The notes beneath the pieces are model-generated. The model searched no databases. It was not told the origin of the DNA and saw only the letters and a list, made by a program, of their open reading frames with translations. From assembly GCA_022592445.1 (NCBI GenBank), contig JABYQR010000620.1, positions 1-15,967 of the forward strand: a stretch of DNA of 15,967 nt, written 5' to 3'. Below, one piece after another: positions 7,243 through 15,160 of the stretch. The position numbers were made by a program, and so were the translations under genes. Position 1 is the first letter of the stretch. Every line of letters begins with the position of its first letter. The stretch is from Cytidiella melzeri (taxonomy: Eukaryota > Basidiomycota > Agaricomycetes > Polyporales > Irpicaceae).

Positions 7243-8036
7243 TATTTATACACAGTGTTTTTGTACCTAGAGTAGCTCAGAATACAACACCCCCCATGTT
7301 TCCCCCCACAAGTTTGCCTTGCAAGCCTTGCATCTCGCGCCTCGAGCCCTCCTGCTCCTTGCATCTTGTCTCGAGCTTGCTTCTTGCATCTTGTCTCGAG
7401 CCTTCTTGTGGTGTGTATATCTCATTTGCGTTGCGTTCTCGAGCCCTCTTGTGTTCCTCACTGCGTTTATTTTACTGCGTTATTTCACTGTGTTGTGTTC
7501 CTCTTTCACTGTGTCCTCCTTTTGAGCCATTGTTTACCTTCTCTTGGCCACTGCGTTTATATTGCGTTTCTTTCACTGCCTTGCGTTTTAAAGCCACATT
7601 TCTCTTTCACTCAGCAACCGCAATTCACTGTGTTTATTCCTTTCTTCTCATCCCTTGCAACCTCTTCTCATTGCTTCACTCAACCTCCGGGCTTTTCCCA
7701 CCATTACCCTCTTGGGTTCTTTACCTCATGCCTTGTATCACTGTCATTTCTTGCACTTCTCTACATACCCGAACCCCTTCTCTTGCCCCTAGTTGTAGTG
7801 CGGCATCCACTTCCCACTTGCACATCCACATCTCGTTGCTTCGCGCTGCATCTTGTCGCGTCTTGTTGCCTCTTGCCACTTTGTATCACCTCTTGTTTGT
7901 GTTCAGGTGCAGCCTAGGACTCTTGAACCCACTCATATCACATATTCACTCCACCCTTGTCCCTACTCACACACATGATCACCTCCCTCGAGGTCTGGTG
8001 TGTTTGTGCCTGGTCCCTCTGTGTCCAGGGGGTGTG
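7243..8036 (+). mobile_element. Family-C promoter and leader block, plus orientation
   Basis: TATTTATA at 7243-7250 is followed about 25 nt later by GCTCAGAATAC. The same TATA-to-GCTCAGAATAC arrangement is found on the minus strand at 8720-8674, so the promoter region is duplicated in inverse orientation. The block holds a 25-nt tandem repeat, CTTGCATCTTGTCTCGAG at 7358-7375 and 7383-7400, and then many ACTGCGTT/ACTGTGTT units between about 7430 and 7640. It ends TGTGTCCAGGGGGTG, followed by TGTTAGTG. The last few hundred bases match 5966-6345 in inverse orientation. The long plus-strand frame 7140-8111 is compositionally biased (Cys, Leu, Ser, His) and I do not consider it a gene. Confidence 0.55.
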
Positions 8037-8096
8037 TTAGTGTCTCAACGTCAATCTCGCACTTGGGATTGTATTGACGGTTGTATGAGCAGGTAC

Positions 8097-8372
8097 TCAG
8101 GTCGCAGTTGAGATGGGGGTCAATGGCGTATACACACAGCTCACAGTTCTTGCAAGGCTGTGGTAGCAGTGCTGGGCGTTTTGGAGGAGAAGGTTGTTGG
8201 GATCCTTGTATAGCTTGAAAGGAAGCAGTGATAACCTAACTCGCTTGTGAGGACAAGTGATGGTGTGACACGGAGGGTCCTCGTAGTCTAGCTCCAAGTC
8301 TTGGTAGGACTCGAGCTCAGACTCATCATCTTGTTGAGGCTCGGGAGTGGGAGAACTCAAAGAGACAGGCAT
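8097..8372 (-). CDS. Small hypothetical protein, acidic with a CPHKR segment (91 aa)
   Basis: I do not recognise this product. It starts at an ATG with a stop a few codons upstream. It has a proline/glutamate/serine-rich N-terminus, an acidic stretch ELESYQDLELDYEDPP, a CHTITCPHKRVRLSL segment, and a C-terminus with NNLLLQNAQHCYHSLARTV. The acid-then-basic layout looks like genuine coding sequence and not a chance frame. It lies downstream of an inverted family-C promoter (TATA at 8720-8712), so it could be the first part of that element's reading frame. An overlapping frame above it (8605-8357), with CHYCGPQKPTCC, may be the same protein in another phase or noise. No known domain is apparent. 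Confidence 0.4.
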   Translation of the reverse strand: MPVSLSSPTPEPQQDDESELESYQDLELDYEDPPCHTITCPHKRVRLSLLPFKLYKDPNNLLLQNAQHCYHSLARTVSCVYTPLTPISTAT

Positions 8373-8559
8373 GGGTGAGTTGGGGAGTTATAGAAGGTAC
8401 AAGGCGGGTTTGAGAGAAGGTCAGCTGCTCTTTCAGGGCAACACGTGGGTTTTTGCGGGCCACAATAGTGGCAGGGGTTGCTAACGGCAGGTTCAGACAC
8501 CGAGCTCAACACTGGCATAAACGAGGTGATGTTTTTAAAGTTTATAAGATGGTCGAGAT

Positions 8560-8720
8560 ATACGAGAACGCAGGGCGAGAACACAGTGGGGACGCAGTGA
8601 CGCAAGTCTCAAGCGCGAGCAAGGTAACGCAAACGAGAAGAGTGAGGGTTTTTTTGGATGGTTCACTCAGAGAGGTCGTATTCTGAGCTCCTCGTAGTAC
8701 AAAGTTTGCAGTTTAAATAG
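8560..8720 (-). promoter_or_regulatory. Inverted family-C promoter and start of leader
   Basis: On the minus strand, CTATTTAAA (8720-8712) is followed by TTTGTAC, GAGCTCAGAATACGACC (8690-8674) and then ACTGCGT-type runs. This parallels 7243-7300 on the plus strand. It faces the small ORF at 8372-8097. Confidence 0.5.
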
Positions 8721-8893
8721 CTAATGCCTGAAACAAAACAACTGGAAAAATTTCTATACCATTACTTGAGGCAATGCGAGACCACACAAGAGAACCTGGC
8801 TAGACACGTTGCGAAAAGGTTCCCTCTGACCAAGGATGGCCGAAACGGAGTGCAGTGCAATTTTAGCTTGTCCGAGATTTGTGCATCCAATAC
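8721..8893. other. Unclassified DNA interrupted by the first family-B LTR
   Basis: A plus-strand open frame starts at 8724 and has a plausible amino-acid mix (YLRQCETTQENLARHVAKRF). It runs directly into the LTR that starts at 8894, so it may be the end of a host or transposon exon cut by that insertion. I do not recognise it. Confidence 0.3.
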
Positions 8894-9370
8894 TGTCGTG
8901 AATGGCCCGACTAGCCCTTACTTTTTGCATTTTACCACCGGTTTTTACCTTTGAAACCTGGTTGCAACCTGGTTGCAACCCTCTCTGCACATGTCTATTA
9001 AGCGCCCATATCATGTGGCTTAGACGCTCTACATGGTCACGTTACTTGCTGCTACATCACACAGGCACGTGACTCAACTCATGGAAGACCAAATTGCTCA
9101 GCCCATAGCTAGGGCTTGACGTCATAGATAGCACTCACATGGACTCCTTTTGTTCTTTCCCTATTGTTCTCTAATGGAAGAATGTTCTCACAGGTGTGGG
9201 AATGGAATACAATAGTTGGTCTCCTTTTAGATAGATTCTCTCATGAGTAGAGGTCTTGGCAGAGTCCAGACAATAGCTATTGTTCTCCTTTAGGTAGTTC
9301 TATTGTTCTTTGTGCACACGGCTTCTTGCAAAGCCTGCCCTCAACATGGTCTGTGCGCAGGTCCCTGAAG

Positions 9371-9379
9371 TATATATAA
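9371..9379 (+). promoter_or_regulatory. TATA box, family-B LTR copy 1
   Basis: This is TATATATAA, about 60 nt upstream of the predicted intron donor. Copy 2 has TCTATATAA at the matching position (14022-14030). Confidence 0.65.
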
Positions 9380-9417
9380 GATGCTGCATGTACGCTTCTA
9401 GCCCCCCATCTCGACCT

Positions 9418-9505
9418 CTTGGTCTTTACTGGGCTAGGTAAGCAAACCCCTCCTGTACTACATAGCTAGTAGTACCCAATACTAACTTGGTCTTTACTGG
9501 GCTAG
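9418..9505 (+). repeat. Duplicated 20-mer bounding a predicted 68-nt leader intron (LTR B, copy 1)
   Basis: CTTGGTCTTTACTGGGCTAG is present at 9418-9437 and again, identically, at 9486-9505. GTAAGC follows the first copy (9438), a consensus branch site TACTAAC overlaps the start of the second (9480-9486), and the second copy ends in TAG. The predicted intron is 9438-9505. Every core splice signal is good here. Confidence 0.78.
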
Positions 9506-9767
9506 ATACCTGTATAACGTTTATAGTTAGTGAGAGCATTGTGCTATACGCCTGCCACCACATCGTCGTCGTCTTCCACTCCGTGTCCCTAGTTGCTACG
9601 TCGTGCTCCGTCTCCGTGACATTAGGTCGAGATTGTTGTGAAACCCTGGGTTCCCCCATTCCCACCGTTTAAAAAAGTTTATTCCTGTTTGACGAGTACG
9701 TCTCCGGTCTTCTCATACAGTTGAGCTACGCTTACATCGTCCGTTTTCACCCCCTACGCGTTGTCTA

Positions 9768-10495
9768 GTGCCTAACAACATGCGCCCCCTTTTTACCAAG
9801 GACCTCCCTACCACAGAGCCTCAGCTCAAGAGGTCTCTTCCATCATCTTTCCTTGATGCTCTCGCTGAAAAGCGTAAGAGCGGTCAAACTCATTGCTGGT
9901 CTGACAAAGACCTGGTCACTGTCACGAAGTACGTGTCCAAGAAGCCGCCTGTCAAAGGCATCACCCTCACCGTCCCCTTTTACGAGGAAAACCAACAACT
10001 TCGCGCTTCTGCCAGAGCATACGGAGAACGTGCCGGTGAATAATGTGCTCGCACTCCAGCTGGGCAGCAGACTCACAGCCCGACTCTTGCTGAGTGGCTC
10101 GCCAAGCTTTCCCTGCCCACTCCGGCTCCCACTGAACCCAAACCGGTGTTGATAGACTTCAAGAAGTTATCCCCGGTTGACCTCCTTGGCATCTTCAGGC
10201 CGAAGCTCACCATGGTTTGCACCTGCCTACAAGCTCTCACAGAGCTCCAAGACCTTCTCAACTACGCAGACCCCAACCACTGTTATGTGCTACTCCACCT
10301 CATCAACATAGTCAATCACTTCCTCAACTGACTTGACGAGCTCGCACCCGTCACAGCAGACTGCGAGTGGCAACTCCTAGACTGGGGTTGCAAAGCAATT
10401 GGGAATGTTTCTTTTAAGCAGCTTTGTATAACTATAGCAGAGTTCTTGCGCAACTTAACGTAGTTAATAACAATAGCTACTTTGAGTGGATGTAG
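9768..10495 (+). pseudogene. Family-B ORF1, copy 1 (decayed pre-gag ORF)
   Basis: This is the counterpart of the ORF at 14411-15151. An ATG at 9780 is the likely start; the preceding frame opens at a GTG at 9768. The visible conserved segments are PQLKRSLPSSFLDALAEKRK, DLVTVTKYVSKKPPVKGITL and YEENQQLRASARAYGER, then DFKKLSPVDLLGIFRPKL and LQALTEL. Compared with copy 2 it has GAA to TAA at 10041-10043, CGA to TGA at 10329-10331, and a one-base deletion near 10425-10435. It ends at the UAG 10493-10495, which copy 2 shares. The function of ORF1 is unknown to me; it is not the Gag core. Confidence 0.75.
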
Positions 10496-10504
10496 ATAGT
10501 CCAC
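10486..10504 (+). promoter_or_regulatory. Small stem with the ORF1/gag UAG stop in its loop (copy 1)
   Basis: GTGGA (10486-10490) pairs with TCCAC (10500-10504). The nine-base loop contains TAG 10493-10495. The same stem, with two differences confined to the loop, is at 15142-15160 in copy 2. The pairing is by eye; no folding energy was computed. Confidence 0.4.
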
Positions 10505-11834
10505 AGTTTTTTGCCCACCACGTCTTGCAATAATTGTGTACATTTCTTTGATTCAAACACAGTCACCGACGACCATATCTACGGAGGCCTTTTCTACAAG
10601 TGTGACAACCAACTGTGGCCAAATTGGTACACTTAGGCAGACCCAACTGAAGCAGTCAACAGCAAATACTACGGTGAACATCACCAGACTCCTACCGAAG
10701 AAAATTTATACCTCATCACGCAAAAAGACATAGACCCTAACCAAGACCAGCAGAACGCTGCTCCCACCGCCACCCCAGCTGCCGCTCCCAACTTGAGCGC
10801 ACAGGACATCCTCAACATGTTTGGCATCCTGACACAGAGAATGGTGGATCTCACCAATCAAGTTGCTTCTCTGGCAGATGTACAACCCACAGCAACTGCC
10901 GCGGCTACCCACGCTTCCCGGGAACAGAGTATTGCTGAGAAACCGGTCTTCTTTAAGGGGAAAACTTTGTCAGAAGCAAGGCTCTTCCGCCATGCTTTCA
11001 TCGTCTGGGCCCAGAACCAGGGCAAGGCGTTCTTCCAGCAAGACTCCCAAGACCAGGTCCCGCTGGACAACAACGGCGCAAGGATCTTTGATCCTAACAA
11101 ACTCATCACCAGCGCTCTGTTGTTCATGCAGGACAACGCCGCCGACTGGGCTCGTCCTCATATTGAGGAGCTTGCAAACAGCAAACCAGCTTTTCGCAAC
11201 AGCTGGGATACATGTATTGAGGCCTTAAAGGTCAAATTCAAGCCTATTAACGCTGTCATGGAGGCAAAGACAAAGATTGACATCATGAAGCAGGGCAATA
11301 TGACCTTCTCTGCTCATATCTCCGAGTTTTGAGACCTGGGCCCCACGCACTGGCTGGAGCCAGCAGGACCTCTTTGATTGCCTCAAGTCAAGCTTGAGCA
11401 CCAAGTACTTGCAACGTGTCTCGTACTTCCAAACCCGTGCTGCTACCTATGACACACTCAAACACCAATGCAAAGTGGTTGATGCTCAACTTGCCGCCCT
11501 TTGCAACAGCACCGGCAAGGTCATGGTAGACAGTTCGTCGGAAAACGGCAAGTCCCACCAGCAGGCATTCCGCAATCCCAATGCTATGGAGATCGACGCC
11601 TCTCGCTTCTCCGCCTCGTTTGACGCACTCTTTGCGGGACTAGGAAAGCAGAAGATCTTCCAGAAATGGAAGAAAGAAATGAGCAAACACTGCTCGGTTT
11701 GTGGTTCTGAAAATCACAAAAACAGGGATTCAAAGCAACCAGATGACCCGGTGTGCAACCACTGCGGTGGTACCGGTCACTGGGGGTCTGTTTGCCTGAA
11801 ACCTTATGGTTCAGCCACAATATATGACAAATGA
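10496..11834 (+). pseudogene. Gypsy-type gag, copy 1, preceded by a Cys-rich segment
   Basis: In the same frame as the ORF1 stop, the sequence continues into a Cys-rich segment. Copy 1 reads SCNNC, then about 22 residues, then KC. A Q-rich linker follows, then a Gag core with AQDILNMFGILTQRMVDLTN, FRHAFIVWAQNQGKAFFQ, ARPHIEELANSKPAF and KFKPINAVMEAKTKI. After position 11394 come TKYLQRVSYFQTRA, NAMEID and the zinc region CSVCGSENH and CNHCGGTGHWGSVC, with a stop at 11832-11834. Gag builds the particle that packages element RNA. Breaks are TAG at 10634-10636 (CAG in copy 2) and one extra T in the run at 11326-11329, which creates TTT TGA. The second knuckle is canonical CX2CX4HX4C; the first lacks a fourth ligand at normal spacing. 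No protease or reverse transcriptase follows. Confidence 0.88.
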
Positions 11835-12395
11835 GTGGCAGCTATGTACCATATCTCCCTAATTTGAGTAGTATATAGCGTTGGCTATTAACAATACATG
11901 GTACCACATTTGCATGGGTGCTAACTTTTTTCCTGTTTATACATTCAGCGAAAAATGAGGCCAAACCAACAATGCTCTTGTATTTATAGGAGTAGTATAT
12001 ACATGGGAGCTACACAATTGGTTCTCATTGTTGTGTGTGCAACCCACATGGAAGCAATGGGGAATGATCTCATTCGGTAGGACCTACCCCATGTATAGTA
12101 GTGTCATTTGTGTATGTGCTAAGATGTCTTGCCGCGCCTTTTACGTACCAACACATATATATAGCAGAGGGTGTTTAGGTCACATAAAACAATATTTGCA
12201 TGTGTACCAATTACTCTGCTATGATGTATTCAGTGTGAAATGCATTTGAACCAAGGTTCATTTTGCATTCATGGGAGCGCAATATACACGGGAGCTACAC
12301 AATTTGTTGTCATTGTGTTGATAAGATCTATACTGTAGCTGAAAGAGGAGTTCGGAGTCTATCTGATGGTGAATAGTCTACCTTGTTTGAACATG
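11835..12395. other. AT-rich gene-free stretch with a short direct repeat
   Basis: No coding frame is convincing. A 38-nt motif containing GGGAGCTACACAATT recurs at about 11998-12035 and 12283-12320 in direct orientation, with only a few differences. AGTAGTATATA occurs near 11867 and 11991. It could be the subterminal repeat region of the KDZ transposon whose 3' coding end lies next to it, but I find no matching inverted end. Family-B LTR sequence is absent, so gag copy 1 ends without a 3' LTR here. Confidence 0.5.
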
Positions 12396-13373
12396 TTACA
12401 GCTGTATGTAAGAGTCAAATGTTGTGCATCTTTCGTAGAACTTGTGCCACATCTCAGTTTGCTTGTATGCATAGCACTCATGCCCTGGTATTTGTGCAGT
12501 TTCAGCTGCTTTGGCCCAATCCTTCCAAAGATTCTCTTGATGCTTGAACCAATTCTTTGTCATGAGCATATCTGTAGCACATTGCTGTACCTCTTCACTC
12601 CAACGATCTCGACGCTGTTTGGCACGCAGCCACATGATTCTATGAACTGAACAAACAAAAATCAGACAAAATGTCAAAAGGTAGCTTTGTTACTTACACT
12701 CTTGCAGCCATTTACTGCTATTTTCCTTTCTTCCATCTTTGATCAGCCAAAACCAAGGCATCATCTCTCTGCGTTGACCTGTTCGATTCTCCTCTGTGAT
12801 GTCTTTGTTTACAGTGAGGTGTTTGTCCTTCAATTCCTCATACAGACTAAATTTGTCTGAGGCTAGTTGTACCAGTGCTGTCCGAGCTATGTGGTAAGAC
12901 AGAACTGCCTTGTTGACCTGAACAAGGAAGTGTCATCTTGGCTTTTATCCGGGTGTTGCAAATTGATCCCATACCTTGTCCTGCACAAGCTTGATGTTTC
13001 CCCCCAGATGTGTTCTACCCGTGGAAGAGGTTGCATGAGGCAACTGAGCCCGATAAATCAATGCCTTGTATGCCAGACCATCCCGGAGTCTTTCGAGAGC
13101 ATCATTTGCCTGACCTTCTCGAAGAGACAATTCATACTTAGCCCATTTCTGCATCTGAAGGCCCTTGCAAGCATCAACACCAATCAACAAGGGCAGAAAA
13201 AGCCTATCTGCTACGGCAGATAAATTGCCGTCATCATCTAACTAATCATCATCATCATCATCATCATCATCCTCTAGATCCTCCCAATCTGATGCAAAAA
13301 CACCATGATGTCCAGTATCTTTGGTTGAATCATACAAGTAAGTGAAAGCCTTTGCTTGGGCTTGTATGGGATA
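12396..13373 (-). pseudogene. KDZ-family (CxC) transposase, C-terminal exons
   Basis: KDZ transposases mobilise large DNA transposons common in basidiomycetes. On the minus strand, exons lie at 13373-12975, 12917-12698 and 12646-12396. The introns are 12974-12918 (57 nt, GTATGG..CAG) and 12697-12647 (51 nt, GTAAGT..CAG). The reading includes FASDWEDLE with a poly-Asp run, ELSLREGQANDALERLRDGL, a GRTHLGGNI segment, VLSYHIARTALVQLA and MPWFWLIKDG. It then has RIMWLRAKQRRDRWSEEVQQ and an aromatic/charged C-terminus ending in TAA 12398-12396. The pattern 'alpha-helical LRxGQAxDAL..LR...WLRAKxRRDRWxEE' is characteristic of the KDZ C-terminus. An in-frame TAG sits at 13244-13242 at the edge of the GAT repeat. 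Most of the catalytic N-terminal part is missing, and the family-B LTR begins 155 bp upstream, so the gene is truncated. A possible further exon piece is at 13400-13520. Confidence 0.75.
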
Positions 13374-13528
13374 CTAATAAGTTTACAGTACAGCCTCAAT
13401 AATGTCACCCTCCCCTCAGCCAATAATGCACACTGTGGGACAATTGTGGTTGTGTCAATGTGTTCAGATAGCACAACAAAGTGCTTCTCAAAGAATTCTG
13501 AGGTTTTGTAAGTTGTTCGGCAGGTGTG
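13374..13528 (-). other. Possible upstream exon of the KDZ remnant, cut by LTR insertion
   Basis: The minus strand is open here (…FFEKHFVVLSEHIDTTTIVP…) and TTATTAG at 13380-13374 would serve as an acceptor for the next exon. The donor phase does not work out cleanly, so I leave it as a possibility. The family-B LTR starts at 13529. Confidence 0.35.
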
Positions 13529-14410
13529 TGTCGTGGATGGCCCGACTAGCCCTTAATTTTCGCAATTTACCTCTTGTTTTTATCTGTAAAACTCCGGGCT
13601 GCAACCCAGTTGCAACCTTCTCTGCACAAACTCCTTTGCACGTCTATTAAGTGCCAGTATCACGTGGCTTAGATGCTCCACATGGTCACATTACTTGCTA
13701 CTACGTCACACTGGCAAGTGACTTAGCTTAAGTAAGACCACATGGCTACAAGCACATGACTCAGCCCATAGCTAGGGTTTGACGTCATAGATACCGTTCA
13801 CATGGGCTCCTTATTGTTCTTTCCCTATTGTTCTCTTTATGGAAGGATGTTCTCACAGGTGTGGGAATGGAATACAATAGTTGGTCTCCTTTTAGATAGA
13901 TTCTCTCACGGGTAGAGTTCTTGGCAAGGTCTAGACAATAGCTATTGTTCTCCTTTAGGTAGTTCTTTTGTTCTTTGTTCACACGGCTTCTTGCAAAGCC
14001 TGCCCTCAACATGGTCTGAAGTCTATATAAGATACTGCATGTACCCTCCTAGCCCCCCATCTCAACCTCTTGGTCTTTACTGGGCTAGGTAAGCAACCCC
14101 CTCTTGTACTACATAGCTGGTAGTAATCAACTAACTCGGTCTTTACTGGGCTAGCAACTTGCATAAAGTTTGATAGCTGGTGAGAGCATTGTGCTTCAAG
14201 CCTGCCACCACCTCTTCGTCGTCTTCCACATTGTGTCCCTTTTAGTTGCGTCGAGCTTTGTCTCCGTGACATTAGGTCGAGATTGTTGTGTAACCCCTGG
14301 GCTTATCTCTCCTCCCCCACCATTTACAAAAGTTTATTCCTGTTTGACGAGTACGTCTCCGGTCTCATCATACCGTTGAGCTACCACTTCCGTCGACCGT
14401 TTGAACCCCC
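13529..14410 (+). mobile_element. Family-B LTR and leader, copy 2
   Basis: It starts TGTCGTG, as copy 1 does, and is collinear with 8894-9767 with many substitutions and small indels. It includes TATA-like TCTATATAA at 14022-14030, the duplicated leader intron at 14069-14154, and a leader running to ORF1. It has extra sequence near 13620-13640 and lacks a GTGCGCAGGTCCC stretch present in copy 1 before the TATA box. The flanking 5' sequence differs from copy 1, consistent with an independent insertion. Confidence 0.75.
14069..14154 (+). repeat. Duplicated 20-mer bounding a predicted 66-nt leader intron (LTR B, copy 2)
   Basis: The 20-nt unit at 14069-14088 recurs at 14135-14154 with one mismatch. 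GTAAGC follows the first copy (14089), CTAAC overlaps the start of the second, and the second copy ends in TAG. The predicted intron is 14089-14154. Intron interior and length differ from copy 1 (68 nt), but the repeat frame and signals are kept. Confidence 0.76.
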
Positions 14411-15151
14411 TTGCGTCGTCTAGTGCCTAAAGACACGCGCTCCCGTTTCTCCAAGGACCTCTCTACAAACGAGCCTCAGCTCAAGAGGTGCCTCCCCCCA
14501 TCTTTCCTCGACACTCTCGCTGCCAAGCGTAAGAACGGTCAACCTCATCATTGGTCTGAGAAAGACCTGGTCACTGTTTCTAAATACGTGTCCAAGAAGC
14601 CGCCTGTCAAAGGCATCACCCTCACCATCCCATTGTACGAGGAAAACCAGCAACTTCGCGCTTCTGCCCGAGCATACGGAGAACGCATTGCTGAAGAACG
14701 CGCTTGCACTCTAGCAGAGCAACACACCCACAAGCCGACTCTCGCTGAGCAGCTTGCTAAACTCCCTGCGCCCACTCCTGCTCCTGCCGCACCTAAGCTG
14801 GTGCTTCTTGACTTCAAGAAGCTAGCACCCTGCAATCTTGTAGGCATCTTTAGGACAAAACTCACAGCTGTCCGTACTCGGCTACAAGCTCTTACTGAGC
14901 TCGAAAAACTTCTTAACCGTGCAGACCCCGACCACCGTTGCGCCCTGCTCCACCTCGTCCACAAGGTCAACCGCTTTCTCGACCGACTTGACAACCTCGC
15001 ACCAGTCACTGCCGACCGCAAGTGGCAACTCTTAGACTGGGGGTGCAAAGCAATAGGAAAAGTTTTTTTTAAGCAGCTCCGTAAAAACTACAACAGAGTT
15101 CTTGCGCAGCTAAACGTGGTCAATAGAGATAGCTACTTTGAGTGGATCTAG
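14411..15151 (+). CDS. Family-B ORF1, copy 2: unknown pre-gag protein, ~245 aa
   Basis: The frame is open from 14411 (a TTG) to TAG 15149-15151. Copy 1 has an ATG at 9780, but the matching codon here is ACG, so this copy probably lost its start or uses a non-ATG one. The N-terminal third is basic, with LPPSFLDTLAAKRK, DLVTVSKYVSKKPPVKG and YEENQQLRASARAYGERIAE. A P/A-rich linker (LPAPTPAPAAPKL) follows, and then a helical C-terminal domain with FKKLAPCNLVGIFRTKL, RLQALTELEKLLNRADPDH, LVHKVNRFLDRL and DWGCKAIGKVFFKQLRKNY. I recognise no known domain. It sits upstream of gag, in phase with it, separated only by one UAG. It may be a separate protein, or the N-terminus of a longer Gag made by stop readthrough; the latter is inference. 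Confidence 0.75.
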   Translation: MRRLVPKDTRSRFSKDLSTNEPQLKRCLPPSFLDTLAAKRKNGQPHHWSEKDLVTVSKYVSKKPPVKGITLTIPLYEENQQLRASARAYGERIAEERACTLAEQHTHKPTLAEQLAKLPAPTPAPAAPKLVLLDFKKLAPCNLVGIFRTKLTAVRTRLQALTELEKLLNRADPDHRCALLHLVHKVNRFLDRLDNLAPVTADRKWQLLDWGCKAIGKVFFKQLRKNYNRVLAQLNVVNRDSYFEWI

Positions 15152-15160
15152 AGAGTCCAC
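15142..15160 (+). promoter_or_regulatory. Small stem with the ORF1/gag UAG stop in its loop (copy 2)
   Basis: GTGGATCTAGAGAGTCCAC has GTGGA (15142-15146) pairing with TCCAC (15156-15160), with TAG 15149-15151 in the loop. The stem is unchanged in copy 1 while flanking positions vary. Confidence 0.4.

Larger units (their letters stand above)
8894..9767 (+). mobile_element. Family-B LTR and leader, copy 1
   Basis: Similarity to the second copy (13529 onward) begins abruptly at TGTCGTG, so the 5' LTR end is placed at this TG. The region then holds GGTTGCAACC-type repeats, ATTGTTCT motifs, TATATATAA at 9371-9379, the duplicated leader intron at 9418-9505, and a leader reaching ORF1. I cannot place the 3' end of the LTR: both copies continue into the same internal sequence and no second LTR of copy 1 is present near 11834. 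GTGAGAGCATTGTG near 9530 is a candidate region for the LTR/primer-binding boundary but is unproven. Confidence 0.75.

Noticed and set aside
7140..8111. A 323-codon plus-strand open frame
   Set aside because: Its composition is dominated by Cys, Leu, Ser and His from CTTG/CTGC low-complexity repeats. It crosses a TATA-like motif and an inverted repeat, and overlapping frames are equally long, so it is not a credible gene.
9520..9545. GTGAGAGCATTGTG as a tRNA primer-binding site for family B
   Set aside because: The matching copy-2 sequence has TGGTGAGAGC, which is suggestive, but there is no CA terminus just before it and I cannot name a tRNA with the right 3' end from sequence alone.
14548..15048. 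166-codon minus-strand open frame
   Set aside because: It is antisense to ORF1, which has consistent coding similarity between the two copies; the minus frame has Arg/Ser-rich shadow composition.
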